From positions 1 through 53,593 of IMG/VR virus record IMGVR_UViG_3300009700_000002: a stretch of DNA of 53,593 nucleotides; one strand, given 5' to 3'. Origin of the DNA: a virus. Below, piece by piece: positions 23,000 to 30,815 of this stretch. The notes below the pieces were generated by a model that was given only the letters and a program-made list of their open reading frames with translations, was not told where the DNA came from and made no database searches. Numbering within the stretch: the stretch's first letter is position 1; every line of letters begins with the position of its first letter. Position numbers and translations under genes: made by a program.

Positions 23000-24849
23000 C
23001 GCGGCATCCCCCACGCCCGCTTCGGCGGTGCGGCTGCGGGCGGCGGTTCTGCGATCGGTGGCGGCATCTCGGCCGGCGGTTCGGGCAACGCCTCCTGCGC
23101 AGACGATGGGATCTGGTCGACCGGGACCGCGACGAAGCCCTCCGGCGGTTCGTAGCCGGGTCCTACCCTGACGTAGCCGGGCGGCAACTGCTGCTGCTCT
23201 TGCCGTTTCTCGTTGGCCTTGCGGATCTCCGCCCGCTGCTCGCCGACCCACTTGAGGATGTCGGGCAGATTGGCCATGAACGTCTCGACGCCGCGCAGGC
23301 TTCCGTCCTCCCGGTTGATGACCCCCTTGGCCGGCCCCATGTCGATGACACGGACGGGGCTGTCGTCGTCCTCGGGCGGTGGCGGTTCGGCGGCTGCGCC
23401 ACCGAACCCGAATTCGCGCGCGACTTCGATCGTGTCGCGGAAGACACTGGCCGCTTCGCGGAGCTGCTGGGATGGCGTCTGCGGGCGCGCGGGCGGTGAA
23501 TAGGGCGATCGGGGATCGTACGGCGGCGCATTCGGGTCGCGCGGATCGGACGGACCCGGGTAGCGCGGCCGGTAGTACGGTCCGCCCGCGGGCGATGCGC
23601 CGGCTCCGCGCTGGGCCGTCTGCATCATCGTCAGCATCATCTCGAACATCTGCTTCTGCATCGTCAGCATCGCCGTGGTCGGGTCCGTCGCTGGCGGTGG
23701 AGCGACGAACACCGGCGGCGTCGCGGGATGCGCCGGTCGCGCGTGCCCGGCCGCTGTCGCCTGCATCGCTTGCATCATCTCGAACAGTTGCTTCTGCATC
23801 GCGAGCATCGCCGCCGCCGGGTCGGGCGGGGCGGTCGCCGGTGGCGGCGGAGCCATCGGTTGGGGCGGCGGCGGTGGCGGCGGCGCGTGCCCGGCGGCCG
23901 TCGCCTGCATTGCTTGCATCATCTCGAACAGTTGCTTCTGCATCGCGAGCAGCGGGGTCGCCTGATCGACCGGTGCCTGGGGAGGAGCTGCAGGCGGCAT
24001 GGGCGGCGGAGCGGTCACGGGCTTCGGAGCCATCGCCTGCATCATCTCGAAGAGCTGGCGCTGCATGGTGAGCAGCGTGTTCGCGTCGAACGGCGCGCCG
24101 GCTATAGGAGCGGCAGGAGGCATCGGGGGCGCCGCGTACGCCGTGGGCATCTGCGCGTACGGCGGCGCGTACGGCGGTGGATAGGGCTGGGGCACAGCAG
24201 GAGCGCCGGGCGGCAAGGGGTAGCCCAGCGTGCTCGGCATCGAGACTTGCCCCCCGTTGCCGTGGCCGGCCCCGTCGCGGAAGGTGACCTCGTAGGTGGT
24301 CTCTCCCGCTCGGCCGTGCAAGAGTTTGATCGCGTCGTACAGCTCGTTGGCCGTGCGCGGGCGGCTGGTGATCATCCACTGCGCCGGCGTGCCGGTCTTT
24401 CTCTCGACGGCAATGGTCTGCGCTGCTGCCGGGAAGAGCCGGATCGTCTCTTCGAACGCAAGCAGGATGTTGCCGTCGGCGGCGTGCGACGCGGGCGGGA
24501 TAGCCAGAGCGGGCGGCGGACCGGCAGCGGGCGGAGCGGGTGTGTTCATGGGGAGGATCGGGTCGGGAGAGGGTGGCGGCGCGGGGGGCGGTGCACGACG
24601 ACGGCGAGGCGGTGGAGCGGCGTTGTTGGGGGCGTCGAGGCGGCGGCGAGGTCGCCGATCGGGAGGTGCTGGAGGTCGGTTGGCGGGCTCGCCGGAGTCG
24701 TTCGTCGGCGGATCGGGTCGGCGACGAGGAAGTCGCACCAGCCTCTGATCGGTCGTGGACGTGACGGCGTCATCTTCCGTCTCGTCCGGGTCCTCTTCCT
24801 CCTCCTCTTCTTCAGGATTGTCTTCGTCGCGATCGTCCGGCGGCGGCAT
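22996..24849 (-). CDS. Pro-rich scaffold-like protein with four Met-rich QLFEMMQAM repeats, 617 aa
   Basis: Acidic N-terminus with a Glu run, an Arg/Pro-rich segment, then a folded part (residues 125-200: FEETIRLFPAAAQTIAVERKTG..). After it come four copies of a short amphipathic helix, (T/A)MQ(K/R)Q(L/M)FEMM(Q/L)xM, separated by Pro-rich linkers, at about 265, 305, 350 and 395. The rest is Pro-rich with one helical segment (QQLREAASVFRDTIEVAREFG). It looks like a disordered hub with four identical docking helices. No family recognised. Confidence 0.6.
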   Translation of the reverse strand: MPPPDDRDEDNPEEEEEEEDPDETEDDAVTSTTDQRLVRLPRRRPDPPTNDSGEPANRPPAPPDRRPRRRLDAPNNAAPPPRRRRAPPPAPPPSPDPILPMNTPAPPAAGPPPALAIPPASHAADGNILLAFEETIRLFPAAAQTIAVERKTGTPAQWMITSRPRTANELYDAIKLLHGRAGETTYEVTFRDGAGHGNGGQVSMPSTLGYPLPPGAPAVPQPYPPPYAPPYAQMPTAYAAPPMPPAAPIAGAPFDANTLLTMQRQLFEMMQAMAPKPVTAPPPMPPAAPPQAPVDQATPLLAMQKQLFEMMQAMQATAAGHAPPPPPPPQPMAPPPPATAPPDPAAAMLAMQKQLFEMMQAMQATAAGHARPAHPATPPVFVAPPPATDPTTAMLTMQKQMFEMMLTMMQTAQRGAGASPAGGPYYRPRYPGPSDPRDPNAPPYDPRSPYSPPARPQTPSQQLREAASVFRDTIEVAREFGFGGAAAEPPPPEDDDSPVRVIDMGPAKGVINREDGSLRGVETFMANLPDILKWVGEQRAEIRKANEKRQEQQQLPPGYVRVGPGYEPPEGFVAVPVDQIPSSAQEALPEPPAEMPPPIAEPPPAAAPPKRAWGMPR

Positions 24850-24858
24850 GGTGGGCCC

Positions 24859-25302
24859 CTACGTCGTTGCGCTCGGACCGTTGGTGCCTGGGGTCGGTGC
24901 GGGCTCCGGCTCCGGCTCCGGCTCCGGTTCCTCCGGTTCCGGCTCATCTTCGTCTTCCTCGGCGATCGTAATGAACTCGACGAAGGTGTCCTCGCTCATG
25001 GCCTCGTCGAAGAATCGAATGCAGCGTTCCGGAATGACCGTGCGCACGAACATCTTGCCGTCGCTCGAGTACACCTCAATCCCGCCGTCTTCGCGGGAGT
25101 ACATCCGCACGATCTTGGCCTCGGTCGCGAGCGGGTGCGGATGGTTCAGGATCCACACCGTGAGCTCTTTGTCTCCATCCGCGGTGAGCGAAGCGGTGAC
25201 CAACCGGACCAGCGCCGTCGCGTCCGGGCTCGGTTGCGGCAAGAGACGTTCGACCGGGAGGATGGACGGACCGACATCGCGGGGGAGGTTGCTAGGCGGC
25301 AT
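24859..25302 (-). CDS. hypothetical protein with acidic Glu-Pro tail, 147 aa
   Basis: Residues 25-110 form a small alpha/beta domain (LVRLVTASLTADGDKELTVWI .. IEVYSSDGKMFVRTVIPERC). Residues 113-135 are almost only Glu and Pro (EPEPEEPEPEPEPEP), suggesting a charged spacer. Lies 9 nt upstream of the Pro-rich 617-aa gene and shares its acidic character. No family. Confidence 0.55.
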   Translation of the reverse strand: MPPSNLPRDVGPSILPVERLLPQPSPDATALVRLVTASLTADGDKELTVWILNHPHPLATEAKIVRMYSREDGGIEVYSSDGKMFVRTVIPERCIRFFDEAMSEDTFVEFITIAEEDEDEPEPEEPEPEPEPEPAPTPGTNGPSATT

Positions 25303-25341
25303 GGAAAGTTTGGCTCCGTGGGAAATGGGTGCAGACGAACT

Positions 25342-26040
25342 TCACAAATCCTCGGGTGGTTGCAGAAGACCCGCCTCAACAAAACTGAAGTACGACGGTT
25401 TCTCTACAGTCCCACCCACGATGATGTGGTCCATCAGGTGGACGTTGATGACCTCGCACGCGTCTGCGAACGCCTCGGTCGTCTCCTTGTCCGCGTCGCT
25501 CGGCTCGGCCGGCACCCCAGAGGGGTGGCAGTGGCAGAGGATGATGGCGTGCGCACCGTCAATAAGTGCTGCCTGCAGCGTCGGCACCATTGGCGCCATC
25601 ACGGCGGACGGTTCCCCTCGACCGGTCTCGGCGATGCTCTTCATCCTCAGATGCAGATCGAGGGTGACGATCCCGAAGACCTCGTTGACCTCGTCACCGA
25701 TGGCCTCGCGGATTAGCTTGAACGCTTTTTTCGGATCATCGAGCGGTCCGATCGAGTCGGCGAGTGCGTTGCAGGCCGCGAACCGCTCTTGGTCCTTCTG
25801 GACCGTCAGAAACGGGCGGCACTTCGATCCGTTGCCGGCTCCAAGGACCACCGGGTCGGCTCCCGCGTCCGCGAGTGCAACCTCGTGGGCGTCGTCCTTC
25901 ATCCGGGGACGCCGGCCAGTTCGTTGACTGGATCGCACCGCGCGCTCGGCGAGGGTTCGCGCCAACGCCGGCTCGTGGCAGGCGCACCCGCGCCGCAGGC
26001 GGCTGATCGCCGACGGGTCGTACGCGCTCCGGGTAATCAT
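25342..26040 (-). CDS. radC: RadC-like JAB/MPN-domain protein
   Basis: 232 aa. The JAMM metal site of the RadC family is visible as HCHPSGVPAEPSDADKE (about residues 168-184; HxHPSG-x5-S-x2-D), preceded by AALIDGAHAIIL and followed by IVGGTVEKPSYFSF. The usual helix-hairpin-helix N-domain of RadC is missing, as in many phage and plasmid versions. The family's role is uncertain; in mobile elements it is often linked to recombination or anti-restriction. ATG 26040 has GAGGGG upstream. Confidence 0.82.
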   Translation of the reverse strand: MITRSAYDPSAISRLRRGCACHEPALARTLAERAVRSSQRTGRRPRMKDDAHEVALADAGADPVVLGAGNGSKCRPFLTVQKDQERFAACNALADSIGPLDDPKKAFKLIREAIGDEVNEVFGIVTLDLHLRMKSIAETGRGEPSAVMAPMVPTLQAALIDGAHAIILCHCHPSGVPAEPSDADKETTEAFADACEVINVHLMDHIIVGGTVEKPSYFSFVEAGLLQPPEDL

Positions 26041-26048
26041 GGGTCCCC

Positions 26049-26432
26049 TCACGCCGCCGCTGCCGCGCGCTCGACGACAATTCCGAGCGACGGCGCCGCC
26101 CGCGGGTCGTCGAACGGCACGTACGCCTTGCCGTTCTCGGTCTGCACGTAGAAATCGTCGAGGCTGGTCCAGTCTCGGACGATGAGCACAACGTCGTCCT
26201 CTTCGACGAACGGTCGAACCGAGGTTCCTCCGTCCATCTGGATGATGTGGATCTTCCTTGGCAGCACCACGTCGCCCGCCCGCAGCCCTCTCTCCTCAAA
26301 ATCAGAACCGACGGCGTCGAGCAGCATGAATTTCGTCGTCTCCTTCGTCTCGTCCGTCCGCACGATGGACGAGGAGGGGGGCCGGACGACGATGCGGCCG
26401 ATCGCCTGACCGCGTCGGGGTTCGAACTTCAT
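26049..26432 (-). CDS. small beta-rich protein, possibly GroES/Cpn10-like
   Basis: 127 aa. GRIVVRPPSSSIVRTDET .. ERGLRAGDVVLPRKIHIIQMDG .. VEEDDVVLIVRDW follows the order of a Cpn10 barrel: first strand, mobile loop, a xGLRxGDVVLxx strand, and a terminal acidic-then-hydrophobic strand. The match is by pattern only and could equally be another small barrel. Start (AAGGAG upstream) overlaps the previous stop (ATGA). Confidence 0.4.
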   Translation of the reverse strand: MKFEPRRGQAIGRIVVRPPSSSIVRTDETKETTKFMLLDAVGSDFEERGLRAGDVVLPRKIHIIQMDGGTSVRPFVEEDDVVLIVRDWTSLDDFYVQTENGKAYVPFDDPRAAPSLGIVVERAAAAA

Positions 26433-26878
26433 GGGGCTTTCTCCTTGAGCTTTGGGGTGGGGTCGTCGAAAGGCGGCATCGTCACCGCGGCGCCGCGCAG
26501 GGTTTCGAGCTCCGCCTGGCATGCCGCGAGATCCGCGACGATGGCCGAGAAGGTTTCCCGGCTCGGCGCCGTGTACGGCTGCGCGAGCTTGGAGGCGACG
26601 GGCGGTGCCAACTGGTGGGCGGCGCTGAGGATCACGAGCGCCGACATCCGGATCTCGCGATCGGGGCAGTCGGGCAGGCAGGACTCGGTCTCGACCGATT
26701 CGGCGGGGCAGCCCGTCATGTGCGCGCAGCGCGCGAGGATCTCGGCCGCTTGCTTGCCGGCAATCTCCAGGGCGACCTTGCTCTTCCAGAGCGCGAGCTT
26801 CTGGCCGAACCAGACCCGATTGTCGACGGTGGTGCGCGGTTCAGGGCCGAACCCCATCATGTGCTGCGAACGGTTCAT
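26429..26878 (-). CDS. hypothetical protein, 149 aa
   Basis: Begins MNRSQHMMGFGPEPRTT; MMGFG loosely recalls the tag motif of the membrane proteins but GRPV is absent. Residues 30-75 are helical with Cys at four places (CAHMTGCPAESVETESCLPDC, split), and the C-terminal half is helical with coiled-coil character (IVADLAACQAELETLR). GGAG precedes the start, which overlaps the RHH gene stop (ATGA). Confidence 0.5.
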   Translation of the reverse strand: MNRSQHMMGFGPEPRTTVDNRVWFGQKLALWKSKVALEIAGKQAAEILARCAHMTGCPAESVETESCLPDCPDREIRMSALVILSAAHQLAPPVASKLAQPYTAPSRETFSAIVADLAACQAELETLRGAAVTMPPFDDPTPKLKEKAP

Positions 26879-27084
26879 GTGGTCACTCCGTCCGGTTCGC
26901 GGATTCGAATGTAGCCATCGCTCGGCTGCCTGGCCGCGGACTGCGCCGCCTGCAGGAGCACCGATCGCATCCACACGGAGACGCGCACGCCGCAGTGCTT
27001 CGCACGTTGGCTGATAAGCCGCCGCTGTTCGGGGGTCATTTTGATCGTCGCAACCTCGGTATAGATGATGGCTCGCGATGACAT
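26875..27084 (-). CDS. ribbon-helix-helix DNA-binding protein, 69 aa
   Basis: TEVATIKMTPEQRRLISQRAKHCGVRVSVWMRSVLL (abbreviated) fits the RHH fold: a beta strand for the DNA major groove, then two helices, as in Arc/MetJ and plasmid accessory proteins. First gene of the leftward operon, so an autoregulator is likely. Divergent from the 27218 gene; the 130-bp gap between them would hold its operator. Confidence 0.65.
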   Translation of the reverse strand: MSSRAIIYTEVATIKMTPEQRRLISQRAKHCGVRVSVWMRSVLLQAAQSAARQPSDGYIRIREPDGVTT

Positions 27085-27217
27085 CCCTCGGACCTACGCC
27101 GGGAACTCTGCGGTAGTGCGTGTGACCTCGTCAATCGATCGACGAGCGTCCACGCACGATTCTTCGCATGGTGTAGACACCGTGATCGCATCGTGGAAAC
27201 ATGAACTCCAGAAACCG

Positions 27218-27418
27218 ATGCCCACCATCCCCGCCGCGACCCTCCGCCGCCTCTCCGCCACGCACGACGTCGACCCCCGATCGATCTTGCGCGAGCTGCG
27301 CGAACCCGGGAGCGTGCGTGGGATGGCCGGCGAGCGGGCGAGAAAGGCCGTGGGCGCGTACCAGGCAGCCAAGAACGGATCCGAGACACAGACAGCAGCG
27401 GCAGCGCGAATACGGTGA
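27218..27418 (+). CDS. small helical protein, 66 aa, possible HTH
   Basis: MPTIPAATLRRLSATHDVDPRSILRELREPGSVRGMAGERARKAV (abbreviated) has the length and helix pattern of a compact helix-turn-helix. The in-frame upstream extension looks non-coding. Divergently placed against the RHH gene and upstream of the Fic cassette. No family recognised. Confidence 0.45.
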   Translation: MPTIPAATLRRLSATHDVDPRSILRELREPGSVRGMAGERARKAVGAYQAAKNGSETQTAAAARIR

Positions 27419-27429
27419 TTTTCCGGCAT

Positions 27430-27458
27430 TTGCGCTAGAATTATGCAGCCGCTACACT
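27430..27458 (+). promoter_or_regulatory. promoter of the Fic cassette
   Basis: TTGCGC (27430-27435), 17 nt, TACACT (27453-27458), 8 nt to the ATG at 27467. Confidence 0.5.
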
Positions 27459-27466
27459 AGACGACC

Positions 27467-27646
27467 ATGACCCGCGAACTCGCCCGACTGATTCGAGAGT
27501 CGCGCCCGATGACCGAGGCGGAGCGCGAAGAGCAGTCGCGCAACTTCGTCGTCGGAAACATCGGCCTGGAGAATCCTCGGGTAACGCGTGAGATCGTCGA
27601 CATCGCAGCGGAGAGGTTGCGCGAACGCCGCCGCATGTCCGGCTAG
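27467..27646 (+). CDS. small antitoxin-like partner of Fic, 59 aa
   Basis: The sequence EEQSRNFVVGNIGLENPRVTREIV matches a short protein type often found directly before fic/doc genes (pattern RxFVxGNxxLxNPxVTREMV). It is thought to bind and restrain the Fic enzyme. Its TAG overlaps the GTG of fic by one base, so translation is coupled. Leaderless promoter 8 nt upstream. Confidence 0.7.
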   Translation: MTRELARLIRESRPMTEAEREEQSRNFVVGNIGLENPRVTREIVDIAAERLRERRRMSG

Positions 27647-28272
27647 TGGGGTGGGGGTACGACGACGATTCGGACGAACCCGAGATCCGTGAGGCCGAAG
27701 GCGGCCTTGAGCAACTGCGGATGGTACGACAGTGGATGCGTCAATCTCTACGGTCACCTGCGTACCGAACGCTGACGCCGCGGATGATCCTCCGCCTTCA
27801 TCAAGTTGCAATGCAGGATATTCTTCCGAACGCCGGTCGATGGAGAACAAGCGACGTCGAAATCTTCGGATCGCACCATGAGCCTCCGCCGTATGTGGAC
27901 GTCGACCGTCTTGTGCAAGACGTGTGCACCTTCGTCAACGAGTACGATGCCGAGGACGAGAGTGAAGCGATGTTTCTCGCTGCCTTCGTCATGTGGAAGA
28001 TCGCGTGGATTCATCCGTTCGACGACGGCAACGGTCGAACCGCCAGGGCCGTATCCTACTTGATCATGTGCCAGAGACTCGGCAAGGAACTCGGTGGCGA
28101 AAGTCCCGTACCGCAGCGAATCAAGTACGCTCCCATTGCATACGTCCGAGCGCTGGAAGCCGCTGATCGCGCTTGGGCCTCCGGAGTCATCGACGTGTCA
28201 CGCCTGCAGCATCTCATTGAGTTCTGCCTCACCGCGCAGCTCCGCAACGACCCTCCGACACTCCCGGACTAG
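27646..28272 (+). CDS. fic: Fic-family AMPylase/toxin
   Basis: 208 aa. Complete Fic active-site loop HPFDDGNGRTAR at about residues 123-134 (catalytic His, Asp/Gly anion hole, Arg). Upstream helix ILRLHQVAMQDILPNAGRWR and the flap EIFGSHHEPPPYVDVDRLV are as in the family. Fic proteins transfer AMP (or another nucleotide part) to a hydroxyl of a target protein. Here it forms a toxin-antitoxin-like pair. GTG start. Confidence 0.88.
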   Translation: MGWGYDDDSDEPEIREAEGGLEQLRMVRQWMRQSLRSPAYRTLTPRMILRLHQVAMQDILPNAGRWRTSDVEIFGSHHEPPPYVDVDRLVQDVCTFVNEYDAEDESEAMFLAAFVMWKIAWIHPFDDGNGRTARAVSYLIMCQRLGKELGGESPVPQRIKYAPIAYVRALEAADRAWASGVIDVSRLQHLIEFCLTAQLRNDPPTLPD

Positions 28273-28279
28273 CCCGTGG

Positions 28280-28285
28280 TACGTT
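28280..28285 (+). promoter_or_regulatory. -10 box before the 28293 gene
   Basis: TACGTT, then 7 nt (GAACGGC) to the GTG at 28293; this supports that start rather than the upstream TTG. Confidence 0.4.
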
Positions 28286-28292
28286 GAACGGC

Positions 28293-28682
28293 GTGCAAGA
28301 CGGCATCCACCGCAACGGGCGGCTGGTCATCGGGTTCGGCCTCGGATCGATGCCGCTGCCCGAGTGGGTCGCGACGCGCAACAAGCTCCAGGACATGGAT
28401 CGCCTCATCGCTTCTGGGCGAGGGGACGCGCTGGTCGACGGGGGCGGCTGCACCGAACCGGGCGGCGGGATCGTGCCCACGCAGCGCACCGCGCTCGAGA
28501 TGGCGAATCTCTTGCGCGGACGGATGAGCACTGGAGTGGGGCACCTCGATGCGCCGGCGACGGCTGCGCCTCCCCACCCGTCGCCGTGGAAGTACGCCCT
28601 GGTCATGAGCCTCGTCTCTACGGCGACCGGATGGGCCCTCGAAGAAATTGCTCGGCGGACGTTTCGGAGGAAGCGAAAATGA
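28293..28682 (+). CDS. tagged membrane protein, 129 aa
   Basis: Begins VQDGIHRNGRLVIGFGLGS, a clear version of the shared tag (GRLVIGFGLG). A helical middle follows, then a Pro-rich linker and a C-terminal hydrophobic helix YALVMSLVSTATGWAL with basic RRTFRRKRK end, so probably one membrane pass. Stop overlaps the next gene by ATGA. Confidence 0.6.
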   Translation: MQDGIHRNGRLVIGFGLGSMPLPEWVATRNKLQDMDRLIASGRGDALVDGGGCTEPGGGIVPTQRTALEMANLLRGRMSTGVGHLDAPATAAPPHPSPWKYALVMSLVSTATGWALEEIARRTFRRKRK

Positions 28683-29395
28683 TCACCGAATCGATTCGAT
28701 TCCGCGGCCGTGCCGTTGCTGGCTTTCTCGGAGCCGCCGCGCCGCCGCAGTCCGCGGTCGTCGCCGCAGTCCTCGCGTACCGCGGCGCGTGGGATCCGTA
28801 CGTCCTCGGAATGCTCCGAAACATGACGACCGTGGCCGACTCGTTCGACATGGTGGCGGCTCACCCACCGACCGGATTCACCACCGACGAGCTGAAGAAG
28901 CTGGGCGCCGCGTACCGCAATCAGGCGCAGACCATGCTCGCGGCGTGGAACCAGTTCGCCGGGCTGACGCCGAACCGGATCGAAGAACAATCCGGCATCA
29001 TTCTCAAGTCCTGGGAAGACACGATTACGCGGATCAGCAACCTCGCCGCCGACGAAAAGGTCGACAAGTTCGCGCCCGGCATGAAATGGCCGGATCCACC
29101 GTCGCCGGACGTGCAACGCAAGGTGCTCACCGACCTGCAGTCTGTGGCCATCGATGCGGACTTTCTCGGGATCCTTGGCCTGGTCGGTTCACGGGGACTC
29201 CAGAAAATCGGGAACATCGCGACCGAAGCCCTCGAAGGGGCCGCAGCAGCGGCGGGGAAAGCTGCCAGCAACCTGATCCCGTGGCAGCTCTGGGTCGTGG
29301 TCGGGGTGGTGGTGGTCGGCGGTGTCGTCGCGGCGGTCAAACTCGCTCCTGTCGCAGCCGCCGCGTACCTGCCGCCGCGTAGACCAGCCGCCTGA
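28679..29395 (+). CDS. tagged membrane protein, 238 aa
   Basis: Begins MITESIRFRGRAVAGFLGAA (tag variant). Residues 40-175 are a soluble helical domain (DELKKLGAAYRNQAQTMLAAW, LKSWEDTITRISNLAADEK). The C-terminal helix LWVVVGVVVVGGVVAAVKLAPV, then YLPPRRP, matches the Val/Gly-rich anchors of the leftward block. Second of four tagged genes in a row. Confidence 0.65.
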   Translation: MITESIRFRGRAVAGFLGAAAPPQSAVVAAVLAYRGAWDPYVLGMLRNMTTVADSFDMVAAHPPTGFTTDELKKLGAAYRNQAQTMLAAWNQFAGLTPNRIEEQSGIILKSWEDTITRISNLAADEKVDKFAPGMKWPDPPSPDVQRKVLTDLQSVAIDADFLGILGLVGSRGLQKIGNIATEALEGAAAAAGKAASNLIPWQLWVVVGVVVVGGVVAAVKLAPVAAAAYLPPRRPAA

Positions 29396-29408
29396 AGCGG
29401 CGTACGCT
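29380..29408 (+). promoter_or_regulatory. leaderless promoter for the 29416 gene
   Basis: TAGACC (29380-29385), 17 nt, TACGCT (29403-29408), 7 nt, ATG. Nearly identical in layout to the promoter before 30022. Confidence 0.55.
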
Positions 29409-29415
29409 GGTCCGC

Positions 29416-29988
29416 ATGCTCCAGTTCAACGGCCGACCGGTGGCCTGGTTCGGCGTGGGCGCGCCCGATGTCATCGGTCCGGGCATCGCAGCGCTGCAGG
29501 CTGCGTTCGCGCAGTACCGCAGCCCGAGAATCACCAATCCGAACAAAGCAGTCGCCGACCTGCAGGCGGCGGGAAACGCGGCGGTCAGTGTCGTGGGTCC
29601 CGCCATCGACGCGCTGTCCGGCGGCAGCCCCGACGTCATGAAGAGGACGCAGCTCGTGTGGCAGAAGAACGGAGAGCTCGCGAACATCACGGGGGCTACC
29701 GGTTCGGACGTGGAGATGGCGAAGGGGATCGTCCACGACATGATCGACGCCTACCAGCAGGCAGCGAGCCTTGCGGCGTCTCTCGCATCAAAGACGGTGC
29801 CGAGAGGATCCGCGCCGCCTCCGAGACTGCCGGGAGGGTCTCCCCCTGCATCCGATGCGCCCCAGCAGGGCGGCTTTCTCGATTGGTTCGCGGAGAACAC
29901 GACCACCGTCCTGCTTGTGAGCGGTGCCGTCGTCGTCGTTGGAGGCGTGGCGCTGGCGGCGGCCGCCCGCACCCGCGCGACTGCGTAG
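29416..29988 (+). CDS. tagged membrane protein, 190 aa
   Basis: Begins MLQFNGRPVAWFGVGAP, the cleanest form of the tag. A helical domain (residues 25-125) with LQLVWQKNGELA-like helices, a Pro/Ser linker, and a C-terminal membrane helix TTVLLVSGAVVVVGGVALAAAA. Helix content and layout match the 28679 gene, so the two may be distant paralogues. Confidence 0.65.
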   Translation: MLQFNGRPVAWFGVGAPDVIGPGIAALQAAFAQYRSPRITNPNKAVADLQAAGNAAVSVVGPAIDALSGGSPDVMKRTQLVWQKNGELANITGATGSDVEMAKGIVHDMIDAYQQAASLAASLASKTVPRGSAPPPRLPGGSPPASDAPQQGGFLDWFAENTTTVLLVSGAVVVVGGVALAAAARTRATA

Positions 29989-30014
29989 ACGCGCTCGCCG
30001 AACCGTCGTACGCT
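29986..30014 (+). promoter_or_regulatory. leaderless promoter for the 30022 gene
   Basis: TAGACG (29986-29991), 17 nt, TACGCT (30009-30014), 7 nt, ATG. Confidence 0.55.
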
Positions 30015-30021
30015 CGAGGGC

Positions 30022-30324
30022 ATGGAACGCATCCAGTTCGGCGGCCGACCGGCTCCCGGGTTCGGCGTGGGCCTCGCGCCGCAGAGCACTTTCGCCAAAC
30101 CTGCGGCGGAATCGAGCATCCTCTCCGTGCCCGCTGGCAAGGTGGGGGCCTTCGTCGGCGGCGCCGCGATGTCCGCCGCCGCCGCCGCCTTTGCGACGAC
30201 GTTCTTCGGGGAGGGGACCAACCTCGGCGGCGTCCGCGGCGTCGCCACGCGCCTGCAGCGCAACTGGAAAATCCTCGCTGCCACCGCGGTCGCGGGCGGC
30301 GTCGTCGGCGCCGTCGTAAAGTAG
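30022..30324 (+). CDS. small tagged membrane protein, 100 aa
   Basis: Begins MERIQFGGRPAPGFGVGLAP (tag). Two hydrophobic segments: GAFVGGAAMSAAAAAFATTFF (about 47-67) and ILAATAVAGGVVGAVV (about 84-99). Size and topology resemble the 9144-9458 protein. Last gene before the convergent toxin-antitoxin cassette, only 9 nt away. Confidence 0.6.
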   Translation: MERIQFGGRPAPGFGVGLAPQSTFAKPAAESSILSVPAGKVGAFVGGAAMSAAAAAFATTFFGEGTNLGGVRGVATRLQRNWKILAATAVAGGVVGAVVK

Positions 30325-30333
30325 TCCCTTGTT

Positions 30334-30534
30334 TTACTTGACGGGGTAGAGAGAAGCCAGCGTGGCACCGAGCGTAGCCACCTCGGTCAGGTCAATCCCC
30401 TCGACGCCAACAAGGACCGCGACAGGTCGCCCGTGCCTGGTCACCAGCACGTAACTGCCTTGTGAAGAGTCGACCGCCTCGCTGAGACGAGTCTTCACCT
30501 CGCGCAGCGCCATTGTCCGAGGAACCGTCTTCAT
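30334..30534 (-). CDS. Phd/YefM-type antitoxin, 66 aa
   Basis: MKTVPRTMALREVKTRLSEAVDSSQGSYVLVTRHGRPVAVLVG (abbreviated) is a standard Phd/YefM DNA-binding domain: strand, two helices, then the VTRHGRPVAVL strand pair. The toxin-binding C-terminus is short. Overlaps the YafQ stop by ATGA, so it is the third gene of the cassette. A second antitoxin after YafQ is unusual. Confidence 0.78.
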   Translation of the reverse strand: MKTVPRTMALREVKTRLSEAVDSSQGSYVLVTRHGRPVAVLVGVEGIDLTEVATLGATLASLYPVK

Positions 30535-30815
30535 TTGCCGAACAGTTCCGCGTGCGACCCAAGGCGTTCGAGTAGCAGCGTGTTCTTGTCTGGCTTGTCG
30601 TAGACGAGCAGCAGGTCTGGCCGCACGTGACATTCACGGTGACCGGACCACTCGCCACTCAGCGCGTGGTCTCTGCAGGACTCAGGCAACAGCGCGTCGT
30701 TCGACAATGGGACCAAGATCGCTGCGAGTCGCTGATCGAGAGTTGGCCCATGCTGTCCCCGCATCTCTCGCTTGAAGTCACGCTTGAACGCGGTGGTTCG
30801 CTCAATCTTCCGCAT
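30531..30815 (-). CDS. yafQ: YafQ/RelE-superfamily mRNA interferase toxin
   Basis: 94 aa from MRKIERTTAFKRDFKREM. Catalytic residues of YafQ are in place: RDHALSGEWSGHRECHVRPDLLLVY (split here: DHALSG, ECHVRPD) and the terminal ERLGSHAELF. YafQ cuts mRNA on the ribosome. The ATG at 30815 is chosen over upstream in-frame codons because the antitoxin gene ends at 30802, giving the usual short overlap. Confidence 0.87.
   Translation of the reverse strand: MRKIERTTAFKRDFKREMRGQHGPTLDQRLAAILVPLSNDALLPESCRDHALSGEWSGHRECHVRPDLLLVYDKPDKNTLLLERLGSHAELFGK

Noticed and set aside
23000-24379. Leftward extension of the 22331-22999 gene to 682 residues
   Set aside because: The upstream part overlaps the 617-aa gene in another frame and is Arg/Asp/Ala low-complexity. 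The GTGA overlap at 22999 marks the true start.
23728-25716. 662-codon rightward open frame
   Set aside because: Antisense to the Pro-rich 617-aa gene and RadC; its Arg/Leu/His repeats mirror the Pro/Met repeats of the real gene.
26049-26432. Firm GroES assignment
   Set aside because: Only the strand order and one GLRxGDVVL stretch agree; kept as a tentative remark.
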